NCBI RefSeq assembly: GCF_018263855.1
Contig: NZ_CP073318.1
Coordinates: forward strand, 3,038,001 to 3,102,000
DNA length: 64,000 nt
Direction: 5' to 3'
Origin: Kutzneria sp. CA-103260
Lineage (GTDB): Bacteria; Actinomycetota; Actinomycetes; Mycobacteriales; Pseudonocardiaceae
Part shown: in pieces, positions 8,198 to 17,067 of the stretch
How positions within the stretch are numbered: position 1 is the first letter of the stretch
Layout of the letters: every line of letters starts with the position of its first letter
Notes under the pieces: model-generated
What the model was told of the DNA's origin: nothing
The model's input: the letters and a program-made list of their open reading frames with translations, nothing else
The model's database searches: none
Program-made: the position numbers and the translations under genes

Positions 8198-9363
8198 TGG
8201 AGGCAGCGACAGTGACCACGCTTATCGTCGTGATCGTCATCATCCTGGTGGTGTTGACGATCGCGGTGAAGTCCGTGCTGATCATCCCGCAGGCGCAGGC
8301 TGCGGTGATCGAGCGGCTCGGCCGGTACCGGGCGACCGCGACGCCCGGCCCGAAGCTGCTGATGCCGTTCCTGGACCGGGTGCGGGCCCGCATCGACCTG
8401 CGCGAGCAGGTGGTGTCCTTCCCGCCGCAGCCGGTGATCACCGAGGACAACCTGACGGTCTCCATCGACACCGTCGTCTACTTCCAGGTGACCGACCCGC
8501 GGGCCGCGGTCTACGAGATCTCCAACTACATCGTCGGCGTGGAGCAGTTGACCACCACGACGCTGCGCAACGTGGTCGGCGGCATGAGCCTGGAGCAGAC
8601 GCTGACCTCCCGCGACTCGATCAACAACCAGCTGCGCGGGGTGCTGGACGAGGCGACCGGCCGGTGGGGCATCCGGGTGGCCCGGGTGGAGCTCAAGGCC
8701 ATCGACCCGCCGCCGTCCATCCAGGACTCGATGGAGAAGCAGATGCGCGCCGACCGGGAGAAGCGCGCGATGATCCTGACCGCCGAGGGCCAGCGGGAGT
8801 CGGCGATCAAGACGGCCGAGGGCCAGAAGCAGGGCCAGATCCTGGCGGCCGAGGGCGCCAAGCAGGCGGCGATCCTGGCCGCCGAGGCCGACCGGCAGTC
8901 CCGGATCCTGCGGGCCGAGGGCGAGCGGGCCGCCCGCTACCTGCAGGCCCAGGGCCAGGCCAAGGCGATCGAGAAGGTGTTCGCGGCGATCAAGGCGGGC
9001 CGCCCGACCCCGGAGGTGCTGGCCTACCAGTACCTGCAGACGCTGCCGCAGATGGCGCAGGGCGACGCCAACAAGGTGTGGATGATCCCCACCGACTACG
9101 GCAAGGCCCTGGAGGGTTTCGCCCGGATGCTGGGCGCGCCCGGCGAGGACGGCGTGTTCCGCTACGAGCCTCCGGCCCCGGACGCCGCGGCGCCGGCGCC
9201 GGAGGAGATGGACGAGACGGTGGCCAACTGGTTCGACCCGCCGGCCGAGACCGAGGCGACGCACGCGGTGCGGGCCGCGGAGCGGGCGGCGGCCGAGATC
9301 ACCTCGGACGAGCCCGGCCCCCAGACCGGTTACACCGAGTTGTCGGACGGCCCGCGGGCCTGA
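8197..9363 (+). CDS. SPFH/Band 7 (stomatin/prohibitin-like) protein
   Basis: A 388-aa membrane-anchored SPFH protein. An N-terminal helix (residues 7-28, mostly Val, Ile and Leu) leads into the Band 7 core (QAAVIERLGRYRATATPGPKLL through SIDTVVYFQVTDP and YEISNYIVGVEQL). A long Ala/Glu/Gln coiled coil follows (about 185-260, repeated AEGQ/AEGA units). The acidic tail after residue 320 is variable. It probably acts as a membrane scaffold with the coupled NfeD partner. A strong terminator follows. Confidence 0.9.
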   Translation: MEAATVTTLIVVIVIILVVLTIAVKSVLIIPQAQAAVIERLGRYRATATPGPKLLMPFLDRVRARIDLREQVVSFPPQPVITEDNLTVSIDTVVYFQVTDPRAAVYEISNYIVGVEQLTTTTLRNVVGGMSLEQTLTSRDSINNQLRGVLDEATGRWGIRVARVELKAIDPPPSIQDSMEKQMRADREKRAMILTAEGQRESAIKTAEGQKQGQILAAEGAKQAAILAAEADRQSRILRAEGERAARYLQAQGQAKAIEKVFAAIKAGRPTPEVLAYQYLQTLPQMAQGDANKVWMIPTDYGKALEGFARMLGAPGEDGVFRYEPPAPDAAAPAPEEMDETVANWFDPPAETEATHAVRAAERAAAEITSDEPGPQTGYTELSDGPRA

Positions 9364-9372
9364 TCTCGTTAT

Positions 9373-9405
9373 GGAGCCCCCGGACCGGTGCGGTCCGGGG
9401 GCTCC
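9373..9405 (+). terminator. Rho-independent terminator after the SPFH gene
   Basis: GGAGCCCCCGGACC and GGTCCGGGGGCTCC form a perfect 14-bp stem with loop GGTGC, 10 bp after the stop. There is only a short T-tract (GCATTT), as is common in actinobacteria. The opposing methyltransferase gene ends at 9496, so the hairpin may serve both strands. Confidence 0.8.
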
Positions 9406-9495
9406 GCATTTCCAAGATTTCCCGGCCGGTTCGCCCGGCCGGCCGCCTGAAAAGCGTTTCCTGAGATTTACGGCACACTGACCGTGGGTGGACGA

Positions 9496-10272
9496 CTACG
9501 TGTCGACGCGCTCCAGGACGAGCAGGTCCGCCGTTTGGATTACCGGAACGGCCGGCTCGCCTTCGGCCCGCTTCGCAGCCTCGGCCATCGCGGCCATGCC
9601 GGTGGTGATCTCCTCTTCCGACATATGCTGCAACGTCGAAAAGGAGCGATGTCGAAATCGCTCGAAATAGGCGGGCAGGCTGGCCGCGACCTGCTGGTCG
9701 ACCTGGTCGAGGCCGACGTAGGCCAGGCCGGCCTCGCTGAACTGGGCGATGACCTCGTCCAACCGGGGGAACACCATGTCGTCCACTTCGCGGGCACGCG
9801 CGAAGTAGCGGTACCACACGTGGTCGTGCATCTGGCCGGAGAAGCCGCTGTGCACGCACAGCCGGGCCCCCGGCCGCAGCACCCGGGCCAACTCCTTCAC
9901 GCCCAGCGCGCGGTGCTCCACGTGGTGCAGGACCAGGAACATGACCGCCAGGTCGCAGCTGTGATCGGCCAGCGGGATCGCCTCGGCGCGGCCGTCCAGA
10001 TAACTCACGGCGGGATGCGGGTGGCGGGCCTCGGCGACCTCCCGCATCCGGGCCGAGGGTTCTACGCCGTACACCGGGCCGCCGAACGTGTCGGCGATGG
10101 CGTCGCTGAATCGGCCGGTGCCCGAGCCCAGGTCGAGCACGGTCAGCGGGCGCCGTTCGGGGGCGTTGCGCGCAAGCGCGGCCATCCACGTGGCGACGGT
10201 CTCGGCCGGCAGCGCGCGTCCTCGTTCGTAGACTGCGTGCAGCCCCTCGTCGTAATCCACGCGATTATGCAT
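9496..10272 (-). CDS. Class I SAM-dependent methyltransferase
   Basis: A 258-aa methyltransferase. Motif I is VLDLGSGTGRFSDAIAD (residues 46-62), motif II is GVEPSARM, and later strands include LAVMFLVLHHVEH and LARVLRPGARLCVHSGF, the methyltransferase type 11 pattern. The C-terminal helical region would bind the substrate, which cannot be identified. The ATG at 10272 follows a TAGGGT box by 6 nt with no ribosome-binding site, indicating a leaderless transcript. Confidence 0.85.
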   Translation of the reverse strand: MHNRVDYDEGLHAVYERGRALPAETVATWMAALARNAPERRPLTVLDLGSGTGRFSDAIADTFGGPVYGVEPSARMREVAEARHPHPAVSYLDGRAEAIPLADHSCDLAVMFLVLHHVEHRALGVKELARVLRPGARLCVHSGFSGQMHDHVWYRYFARAREVDDMVFPRLDEVIAQFSEAGLAYVGLDQVDQQVAASLPAYFERFRHRSFSTLQHMSEEEITTGMAAMAEAAKRAEGEPAVPVIQTADLLVLERVDT

Positions 10273-10278
10273 GGAACA

Positions 10279-10284
10279 ACCCTA
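10279..10284 (-). promoter_or_regulatory. -10 box of a leaderless promoter (methyltransferase gene)
   Basis: Read on the minus strand, TAGGGT lies 6 nt before the ATG at 10272. The 276 bp between this box and the next gene (10561) are lower in GC than their surroundings, contain a TTGACA at 10375-10380 without a convincing partner box, and hold no other recognisable element. Confidence 0.5.
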
Positions 10285-10560
10285 GAGTTGCTCATATGCG
10301 GCCGCACTGCTCCGGTCGAGTGATAAGGCGCAATTGGTTGCATGCGCTTCACCTTCGTGACCGAACGGCAACAATTGACAGTTCTTCGCGGCCCGAAAAA
10401 CGCGTCACGATCGACCCACGCGTGCTATCGACGGGGTCCGGCCAATTCGATGGGTCACCGGACGTCCGCGGCCACGGTCGGTCACTCCCAGCGCCGTTTC
10501 GCGTCCGGGCGGTGATCGCACTGCTCCGAACGGTTCTTCCGCGTTCACCTGCCGTGTGAT

Positions 10561-11841
10561 GTGGGGTTTGATTGTGCGGTGATCAGCGGCCAACCCGGTG
10601 GCCCCGGGGCGGAGGAGGGCGGGGACGCGGTTCGCACCCGCGTCGCCGTGGAGGCCGCGCTCACCGGCGGTGACGATCCCGGGCAGGCGCTCACCGAAGT
10701 CGTGGCCGCGCTGGAGGGGCTGGTCCGCGCGGCCAAGGTCACCGACGCCGTCGAGCTGGCCGAGTACGTGGTGGAGTCGCTGGCCTCGGCGCTGGCGCGA
10801 CTGCCGGAGCGGGTCGTGGTGCTGCGGGGGCTGGCCGACCGGGCGCTGGCCGCGCACGCCACGGCGTGCCGGCTGCACCAGGGTGATCCGCTGCGGCTGG
10901 CCCGGTGGCTGCTGTCGTTGCAGGTGGAGCATCCCGAGGGGCCGCAGGTCCAGCTGACCGATTACGCCGGCGCGTTGGACACGGCCGGGCTGTCGGCGTA
11001 TCGGGAGGCGGCCGAGGCGTTGTGCGCGACGCTGCCGGTGCTGGAGTTCGGGCAGCGGCCCGTGTTCGACCGGCGCCGGTGGGCGGTGCTGCGGGTGGCC
11101 GAAGACCTCGCCGAGCACCTGGGTGATGTGGACCTGCACGTGGCGGCGCTGGCCAAGGACCTGTCCTCGGGCTGGCATTACCTGCGGATCGCCACGCTGC
11201 TGCAGGAGGCCGGGCGGTCCGAGCAGGTGCTGGAGTGGGTGGGGCGGGGTCTGAGCGCCAGCGGCTGGCGGGGCGTCGCCTCGCGGCTGGTCGACGTGGC
11301 CGTGGACGAGTGCGTGCGGATGGGCTGGTTCGACCGCGCGGTGTCGATGCGGATGCGGATCTTCAGCAACCAGCCGGCGATGGACACCTACTTGCGACTA
11401 CGCACCGTCGCCGAACATGCCGGCAGCTGGGCCGAGCAGCGCGACCTGGTGCTGCGGCGGCTGACCGAGGGAGCCGGCGACGTGACCGTGAACTCCGTGC
11501 TGGTGCGGGTGCTCATCCACGACGAGCAGCCCGAGGCGGCGTGGCAGACCGCCGTGGCGCACGGCTGCACCGAAGAGGTGTGGGCGGAGCTGGCGCGCGT
11601 GCGATCGGCGGATCATCCCGGCGACGCGATCGCGGTGTACCGGGGTCTGGTGGAGCAGGCCCTGGACGACGACACCCACGCGCACAATGAGGCGTTGGTG
11701 GTGGAGCTGCTGGCTCAGCTGCGCACCCTGTTCACGCGCACCGGCCGGCAGGACGCGTTCAACTCCTACCTGGACGGCGTGAAGGGCCGCCACGTCGCCG
11801 ACCGCCAACTCCTGGACGAACTCACCAAACGCGGCCTCTAA
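10561..11841 (+). CDS. Helical-repeat protein related to the C-terminal half of SWIM zinc-finger (DUF6880-like) proteins
   Basis: A 426-aa, almost entirely alpha-helical protein with TPR-like repeats (AGRSEQVLEWVGRGL, MGWFDRAVSMRMRIF, DHPGDAIAVYRGLVEQAL). It resembles the C-terminal two thirds of large SWIM zinc-finger proteins, ending in the family's 'LFTRTGRQDAFNSYLDGVK' module. The N-terminal CxC...CxH SWIM finger is absent, so this is either a stand-alone form or a truncated one. Function is unknown. The GTG at 10561 is the first in-frame start, but GTG 10579 is equally possible since neither has a ribosome-binding site. Confidence 0.7.
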   Translation: MGFDCAVISGQPGGPGAEEGGDAVRTRVAVEAALTGGDDPGQALTEVVAALEGLVRAAKVTDAVELAEYVVESLASALARLPERVVVLRGLADRALAAHATACRLHQGDPLRLARWLLSLQVEHPEGPQVQLTDYAGALDTAGLSAYREAAEALCATLPVLEFGQRPVFDRRRWAVLRVAEDLAEHLGDVDLHVAALAKDLSSGWHYLRIATLLQEAGRSEQVLEWVGRGLSASGWRGVASRLVDVAVDECVRMGWFDRAVSMRMRIFSNQPAMDTYLRLRTVAEHAGSWAEQRDLVLRRLTEGAGDVTVNSVLVRVLIHDEQPEAAWQTAVAHGCTEEVWAELARVRSADHPGDAIAVYRGLVEQALDDDTHAHNEALVVELLAQLRTLFTRTGRQDAFNSYLDGVKGRHVADRQLLDELTKRGL

Positions 11842-11847
11842 GTTTGG

Positions 11848-11960
11848 GTGTCTCCAAGACCAGCAAACCCGCCCTTCCGGGGTCTCTAACCGACCCAAAC
11901 CATGCCGGGTTTGGGTCGGTTAGAGACCCCGTGACCGGTGTTTGTAGGTCTTGGAGACAC
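11848..11960. terminator. Nested double inverted repeat (bidirectional terminator)
   Basis: The 124-bp gap between convergent genes is a two-tier dyad. The inner perfect 24-bp stem pairs 11878-11901 with 11908-11931 around a 6-nt loop. The outer perfect 14-bp stem pairs 11848-11861 (GTGTCTCCAAGACC) with 11947-11960. A further CAAAC/GTTTG pair (11864-11868 with 11940-11944) lies between. Its place between two facing stop codons makes bidirectional termination the simplest role. Confidence 0.75.
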
Positions 11961-11965
11961 ACGAA

Positions 11966-12487
11966 CTAGTCGCGTTGGCGGGAGCGGAAGGCGGCTACGT
12001 GGACGCGGTTGGCGCAGCGGGCTGAGCAGAACCGCTTGGCGCGGTTGGTGGAGGTGTCCAGGAAGAACTTGCCGCAGTCCTCGGCGGCGCAGCGGCCCCA
12101 GCGCTCGAGTCCGTAGTGGACGATGCCCTGGGCGACGCCCCACGCCGCCGCGGCGGCGACCTCGGTGGCGGGTGACTGGCCGGGGTCGGCCACGTGCACG
12201 TGCCAGTTCTGCTTCTTGTCGTGCCCGGAGGACAGCTGCGGCCGCAGCGGATGCGCGGCCAGCAGGGCGTTGGCCTCCTTCTCTACGGCCCGGCGGTCGG
12301 CGGCGACGGCCGCGGCCAGCACGCGGCGCAGGCCGTCGGCGACCGGGCGTAGGGCGTGCAGGTCGCGCTCCCCGGTGCGCTCGGCCCACCACGGCTCCTC
12401 GTAGAGGGCTTCGCGCAGGCCGTCGACCTCGGTCAGGTCGGCGTTGGCCAGCCGCAGCGCGACGTCCAGGTAAGCGGCGTTGTCCAT
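11966..12487 (-). CDS. CGNR zinc-finger regulator (ABATE domain)
   Basis: A 173-aa protein with a helical N-terminal stress-induced ABATE domain and a C-terminal CGNR treble-clef zinc finger: CAAEDCGKFFLDTSTNRAKRFC followed by SARCANRVHVAAFRSRQ, giving the C-x4-C...C-x3-C ligands and the CxNR signature in the form CANR. Such proteins are putative DNA-binding regulators in actinobacteria. It is divergent from the MATE exporter gene with 70 bp between, so it may control that exporter. Confidence 0.88.
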   Translation of the reverse strand: MDNAAYLDVALRLANADLTEVDGLREALYEEPWWAERTGERDLHALRPVADGLRRVLAAAVAADRRAVEKEANALLAAHPLRPQLSSGHDKKQNWHVHVADPGQSPATEVAAAAAWGVAQGIVHYGLERWGRCAAEDCGKFFLDTSTNRAKRFCSARCANRVHVAAFRSRQRD

Positions 12488-12493
12488 GAGCGG

Positions 12494-12499
12494 ACCTTA
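12494..12499 (-). promoter_or_regulatory. -10 box of a leaderless promoter (CGNR gene)
   Basis: Minus-strand TAAGGT lies 6 nt before the ATG at 12487, with no Shine-Dalgarno between. Confidence 0.45.
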
Positions 12500-12557
12500 C
12501 CGTAGGCTCCGGCCGTCAGGGGTGAAAGCGCATTTGGCTCATTACCGGAGGTTCGCC

Positions 12558-13850
12558 GTGCAGCTGCTGAGACTGGCCGTGCCGGCCTTGGGCGTGCTCG
12601 CCGCCGAACCCCTCTACCTGCTGGTGGACACTGCCGTGGTCGGGCATCTCGGGGCCGTGCAGTTGGCCGGGCTGTCGGTTGGCACGGTCGTGTTGTCGCA
12701 GGTCGCGCAACAGATGACCTTCCTGAGCTTCGGCACCACCGCCCGCGCCGCCCGCCTGCACGGGGCCGGTCGGCGGGCCGACGCCGTGGCCGAGGGCGTG
12801 CAGGCCACGTGGGTCGCCGTGCTCGCTGGGCTGGTGCTGCTCGGGTTAGGCCAGTTGCTGGCCGCGCCGGTCGCCGGGTTGCTCGCCGGCTCCGCGGAGT
12901 CGGCGGCCGCGGCCGTCGGGTGGCTGCGGATCGCCCTGTTCGGGGCGCCGCTGGTGCTGATCACCATGGCCGGCAACGGCTGGATGCGCGGCGTGCAGGA
13001 CATGCGCCGACCGCTGCGATTCGTGTTGGCCGGCAACGGCATCTCCGCTGTGCTGTGTCCGGTGCTCGTCTACGGGCTCGGATGGGGCCTGAACGGCTCG
13101 GCCATCGCCAACGTCCTCGCGCAACTCATCTCCGCGAGCCTGTTCGTACGGGCGCTGCGCGCGGAGGGCATGTCGCTGCGGCCGGTGCCGTCACAGCTAC
13201 GGGCGCAGCTGTCGTTCGGCCGTGAGGTCGCGATCATGGGGTTGGCGTTCCAGGCCTGCTGGGTCTCCGGCACCGCCGTGGCTGCCCACACCTCCGCCGC
13301 GGCCGTCGGCGCGCACCAGATCGTCTTCCAGCTCTGGATGTTCCTCGCCTTCGTGCTGGACGCCCTGGCCATCGCCGCCCAAGCCCTGGTCGGCTCCGCC
13401 CTCGGGGCCGGTGACCGCGACCTCGCGTCCCGGGTGGCCTGGCAGGTTACCCGCTATGGCCTGGTCTTCGGCCTAGCCCTGGCCGCGCTGTTCGCCGCCC
13501 TGACCTCCGTGCTGCCGCCGCTGTTCACCAGCGACCCGGCGGTGCTGGGCCAGATCCCACAGGCCTGGTGGTTCTTCGTCGCTCTCCAGCCTGTCGGCGG
13601 CATCGTCTTCGTGCTCGACGGTGTGCTGCTCGGCGCTGGCGACGCCAAGTTCCTGCGCACCGCCAACGCGCTGGCGGCGTTCCTCGGCTTCCTGCCCGTG
13701 GTGTGGACGTCGCTGAGCCTCGGGTGGGGTCTGGTCGGCATCTGGTGCGCGTTCACCGTGTTCCTGCTGGTCCGCCTGGGCAACAACCTGACGCGCCTGC
13801 GGTCGGGCCGGTGGGCGGTGCTGGGCGCTTCCGTACCTACAACAGCGTGA
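12558..13850 (+). CDS. MATE family efflux protein, DinF-type
   Basis: A 430-aa inner-membrane protein with about 12 hydrophobic helices, starting VQLLRLAVPALGVLAAEPLYLLVDTAVVGHLG, which is the DinF-subfamily N terminus. It would export drugs or toxic metabolites by Na+ or H+ antiport. I chose the GTG at 12558 because GGAGG at 12547-12551 is 6 nt upstream; in-frame starts from 12480 would add a hydrophilic tail and overlap the divergent CGNR gene. The 3' end overlaps the convergent dapA-like gene by 14 bp. Confidence 0.9.
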   Translation: MQLLRLAVPALGVLAAEPLYLLVDTAVVGHLGAVQLAGLSVGTVVLSQVAQQMTFLSFGTTARAARLHGAGRRADAVAEGVQATWVAVLAGLVLLGLGQLLAAPVAGLLAGSAESAAAAVGWLRIALFGAPLVLITMAGNGWMRGVQDMRRPLRFVLAGNGISAVLCPVLVYGLGWGLNGSAIANVLAQLISASLFVRALRAEGMSLRPVPSQLRAQLSFGREVAIMGLAFQACWVSGTAVAAHTSAAAVGAHQIVFQLWMFLAFVLDALAIAAQALVGSALGAGDRDLASRVAWQVTRYGLVFGLALAALFAALTSVLPPLFTSDPAVLGQIPQAWWFFVALQPVGGIVFVLDGVLLGAGDAKFLRTANALAAFLGFLPVVWTSLSLGWGLVGIWCAFTVFLLVRLGNNLTRLRSGRWAVLGASVPTTA

Positions 13851-14691
13851 GCGCGGCGGCCACGGACTGCTCGCTCGCGGGCAGCAGCGGCAGGCGGACG
13901 TCGGGCGTGGGGATGCGGCCCTGGGCGTGCAGCACGCCCTTGAGCACGGTGGGGTTGGGCTCGGCGAACAGCGCGGACGCCAGGCGGGCCAGGCTGTGGC
14001 CCAACGGGCGGGCGGTGTCGACGTCACCCTTGTGCCACGCCGACACCAGCCGGGCGAACCGCTCGGTGGCCAGGTGCGCGGAGGCGGTGATGCCGCCACG
14101 GGCGCCGAGGGCCAGCATCGGCGACAGGTAGGCGTCGTCGCCGGCGAACACGGCGAAGTCGGGGGCGCAGCCGCCGAGCAGCGCGACGGCGTCCTCGGTC
14201 ATGCCGCTGGCGACCTTGGCCCCGACGACGTTGGGGATGCGGCTGAGCGCCAGCAGTGTGGCGCCGCTGAGCGGCTGGGCGGTGCGGTGGGGCACGTGGT
14301 AAACGAGCAGCGGCACCGGGCTGTCCGCAGCAAGCTGCGTGAAGTGGGCGATGACGCCGGCCTCGCCGGGGCGCACGTAGTACGGCACCGGCACCAGCGC
14401 GGCGTCGACGTCGGGGTGCGCGGCCAGGGCGGCGGCGCTGGCGCGGGTGTCGCTGCCGCCCGCGCCGATGGCCAGCGCGGCCCCGTGCTCACGGCAGACC
14501 CGGGCGCAGACGTCGAGAACCAGGCGGCGCTCGTCGGCGTCGAGAGCGAAGGCCTCAGCGGTGGTGCCCAGTGCGACGACGCCGGTCGCGCCGTCGGTCA
14601 GCGCCTGGTCGGCCAGGGCCGCCAGCGCGTCGGCGGCCACGCTGCCGTCCGCGGCGAACGGGGTGATCAGCGGGAGCAGGATGCCATCCAT
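13837..14691 (-). CDS. Dihydrodipicolinate synthase (DapA)/N-acetylneuraminate lyase family aldolase
   Basis: A 284-aa class I aldolase. Visible are GVVALGTTAEAFALDADER (the GTTGE-like pyruvate-binding motif), the catalytic Tyr and Arg in YHVPHRT, and the Schiff-base Lys in GAKVASGM. It may be a true 4-hydroxy-tetrahydrodipicolinate synthase or a catabolic relative. The gene stands alone beside a LysR regulator rather than with other lysine genes, which favours a paralogue with another 2-keto-acid substrate. The ATG at 14691 (MDGILLPLITPF) fits the family N terminus; an in-frame ATG at 14718 is also possible. Confidence 0.82.
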   Translation of the reverse strand: MDGILLPLITPFAADGSVAADALAALADQALTDGATGVVALGTTAEAFALDADERRLVLDVCARVCREHGAALAIGAGGSDTRASAAALAAHPDVDAALVPVPYYVRPGEAGVIAHFTQLAADSPVPLLVYHVPHRTAQPLSGATLLALSRIPNVVGAKVASGMTEDAVALLGGCAPDFAVFAGDDAYLSPMLALGARGGITASAHLATERFARLVSAWHKGDVDTARPLGHSLARLASALFAEPNPTVLKGVLHAQGRIPTPDVRLPLLPASEQSVAAALTLL

Positions 14692-14750
14692 GCGGTCCAG
14701 CCTGCCGACCACGATCATGCAGGTCCAGTTCGCATTCGCACGGTAATACG

Positions 14751-14756
14751 TAAGCT
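14751..14756 (+). promoter_or_regulatory. -10 box of a leaderless promoter (lysR)
   Basis: TAAGCT lies 6 nt before the ATG at 14763. The shared intergenic region with the dapA-like gene is short enough for one LysR-bound site to act on both, but I see no clean T-N11-A dyad. Confidence 0.4.
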
Positions 14757-14762
14757 GGGCTG

Positions 14763-15641
14763 ATGCTCGACGTGCGCCGGCTGCGGCTGCTGCGGGAACT
14801 GGCCCATCGCGGCACCATCGCCGCGGTCGCCGAGGCGGTGGCGTTCACGCCCTCAGCGGTGTCCCAACAGCTCAGCGCCCTGGAACGGGAAGCCGGTGTG
14901 CCACTGCTGGCCCGCAGCGGCCGTCGGGTCGTGCTCACGCCGGCAGGCCGGGGCCTGGTCCGGCACACCGAGGCCGTGCTGGCCCAGCTGGAACGCGCCG
15001 CCGCCGAGCTGGACGGCGCGCGGCGGGGCCTGTCCGGGTCGCTGCGCATCGGCACGTTCCCCAGCGCCGGCCGCGCCATGGTGCCGGCGGCGCTGGCCGC
15101 GCTGGCGCGGCGGCATCCCGGGCTGGAACCCATGGTCGTGGAGCTCGATCCGGCCCTGGTCGCCGACGCCCTGCGCGCTGGCGACCTCGACGTCGCCCTC
15201 GTGCACGAGTACGACTTCGCCCCGGTTCCGCCCGAGCCCGGTATCGCGGTGATACCGCTGTGCCGGGAGGCGATGTACCTGGCCACCGCCGACCCCGCGC
15301 TCACCACCGTCGCCGACTGCCGCGACCAGCCGTGGATCCTGGCCGTCGAGGGCACGCTGTGCCACCGCATGACCGTGCACGCCGGCCAGGCCGCCGGCTT
15401 CACCCCGCACGCCCGCCACCAGGTCGACGACTTCGCCACCGTGCTCGCCCTGGTCGCCGCCGGCCAGGGCGTGGCGCTCGTGCCGCAGCTGGGCCTGGTC
15501 GACCGCCCCGACGGCGTCACGCTGACCCGTCTGTCCCTCGCCCGGCACACCAGCATCGCCCACCGCAGCGGCGCCGAGGGCCATCCCGCCGTGCTGGCCT
15601 TCGCCGACGCCCTGCGCACGGCCGTGCCGGCGGAACTCTAG
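14763..15641 (+). CDS. LysR family transcriptional regulator
   Basis: A 292-aa LysR-type regulator. Its winged helix-turn-helix covers residues 1-60 (LRELAHRGTIAAVAEAVAFTPSAVSQQLSALEREAGVPLL, split over about 45 residues), and an effector-binding domain starts near SGSLRIGTFPSAGRAMV. It is divergent from the dapA-like gene, the usual arrangement for a LysR regulator and its target. The coinducer is unknown. Its stop overlaps the stop of the convergent amidase gene. Confidence 0.9.
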   Translation: MLDVRRLRLLRELAHRGTIAAVAEAVAFTPSAVSQQLSALEREAGVPLLARSGRRVVLTPAGRGLVRHTEAVLAQLERAAAELDGARRGLSGSLRIGTFPSAGRAMVPAALAALARRHPGLEPMVVELDPALVADALRAGDLDVALVHEYDFAPVPPEPGIAVIPLCREAMYLATADPALTTVADCRDQPWILAVEGTLCHRMTVHAGQAAGFTPHARHQVDDFATVLALVAAGQGVALVPQLGLVDRPDGVTLTRLSLARHTSIAHRSGAEGHPAVLAFADALRTAVPAEL

Positions 15642-17044
15642 AAAGGCCGCTGGTCGGCCCAGGGACGCGCGGTCTCGATCTGGGACGAAAGGGACAGCAG
15701 CGTGCACTCGTCATGCGGGCGCCCGACCAGCTGCACGGCCAGCGGCAGACCATCAGGCGTGAAGCCGGCCGGCACGGAGGCGGCCGGGTTGCCGGCGATG
15801 TTCCACTGCGGCAGGAACGCCGTGTAGCGGTTGGCGGCCAGCAGGGTGGTGAGGGTGGAACGGTCCTGCCACTCGCCGACCCGGATCGGCGGGCGGGTCA
15901 GGGTGGGGGTGAGCAGCACGTCGGCGTGGGCGAAGACCTGGTTGGCGACCTGCGAGAACCGCTCCCCGAACCGCCGCGACCGCACGACCAGCCAGCGCGG
16001 CACGGCCCGGCCCAGCGCCGCGACCTGGCGGGTGCGGCGCTCCACGGCGTTCGGGCGGTCCAGCGCGGCCACGGCTTCGGCGGCGCTGGACAGGTAGCGC
16101 GGGGCCAGCGCGAGCTGCGTGGTCGGGTCGAGCAGCGTGGGGTCCCGCTCGATGACCTCGTGCCCCAGCTCCCGTAGCAGCCCGACGGTGCCCAGCACGG
16201 CCGCACGCACCTGCTCGTCCACCGGGGCCCCGGCAACCCAGGGCTTGAGCGACACGGCCACCCGCAACCGGCCGGGTGCGGTGGCGGCGGCGTCGACGAA
16301 GCTCATGCGAGGCGGGATCGCCGCGACCGGGTCGCTGGGCAGTGAGCCCCGGATCTGGTCGGCGACCAGGGCCCAGTCCCGCACGTGCCGGCTCAGCGGC
16401 CCGGCCACGACCATGCCCGTCCACAGCTCGCCGTTGGGGTGCAGCGACACCCGCCCGCGCTGCGGCTTGAGGCCGAACACACCGGTCGACGCGGCGGGGA
16501 TGCGGATCGAGCCGGCGCCGTCGGTGCCGATGGCCGCGCCGGCCAGGCCCGCGCACACGGCGCTCGCCGAGCCGCCGCTGGACCCGCCGGAGGTGTGCCC
16601 GAGCGACCACGGGTTGCGGGTCGCGCCCGCGAACGCCGACTCGGTGTACGGCCACAACCCCAGCTCCGGCATGCGGGTGCGGCCCACGATCACCGCGCCC
16701 GCGGCCCGTAGCCGCCGCACCACCTCCGAGTCCGCGGGCTCGGATCTGTCGACTGCGTAGGTGCCGGTGGTGGTCGGCAGGCCGGCGATCGCCAGGTCTT
16801 CCTTCACGGCGATCGGCACGCCCAGCAGCGACGCGTCCTCCCCGTGGGCCCGGCGCTCGTCGGCCGCCGCCGCGCACGCCATGGCCTGCTCGGCGAACAC
16901 CAGTCGGTAGGCGTTGAGCTCCCGGTCGTGCCGCTCGACGCGCCCCAGCGTGGCGGCCACCAGCTCCCGTGACGACAATTCGCCGGCGCGCAGCAGGTCG
17001 GCCTGGGCGGCGGCGCCGGCGAAACACACGTCGTCGAGGTCCAT
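15638..17044 (-). CDS. Amidase (amidase signature family)
   Basis: A 468-aa amidase-signature hydrolase. The catalytic Ser-cisSer-Lys triad is recognisable: Lys in VAVKEDLAI (about residue 80), the Gly/Ser-rich segment GHTSGGSSGGSASAV (about 155), and the nucleophile region GTDGAGSIRIPAASTG (about 178). It hydrolyses amide bonds in the cytoplasm; the substrate is not predictable. This looks like a free-standing amidase rather than GatA, since there are no gatB or gatC neighbours. Confidence 0.9.
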   Translation of the reverse strand: MDLDDVCFAGAAAQADLLRAGELSSRELVAATLGRVERHDRELNAYRLVFAEQAMACAAAADERRAHGEDASLLGVPIAVKEDLAIAGLPTTTGTYAVDRSEPADSEVVRRLRAAGAVIVGRTRMPELGLWPYTESAFAGATRNPWSLGHTSGGSSGGSASAVCAGLAGAAIGTDGAGSIRIPAASTGVFGLKPQRGRVSLHPNGELWTGMVVAGPLSRHVRDWALVADQIRGSLPSDPVAAIPPRMSFVDAAATAPGRLRVAVSLKPWVAGAPVDEQVRAAVLGTVGLLRELGHEVIERDPTLLDPTTQLALAPRYLSSAAEAVAALDRPNAVERRTRQVAALGRAVPRWLVVRSRRFGERFSQVANQVFAHADVLLTPTLTRPPIRVGEWQDRSTLTTLLAANRYTAFLPQWNIAGNPAASVPAGFTPDGLPLAVQLVGRPHDECTLLSLSSQIETARPWADQRPF

Positions 17045-17067
17045 GCCCTCGACAGTAGGGCTGTTCC

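Noticed and set aside
10375-10380. TTGACA as a promoter for the gene at 10561
   Set aside because: No -10-like hexamer occurs 16-19 bp downstream, and the element is 180 bp from the start.
14719-14762. A LysR T-N11-A box between the dapA-like and lysR genes
   Set aside because: The TTCGC...ACGTAA dyad is imperfect and several equally weak alternatives exist in the 44 bp, so I do not list it as a site.
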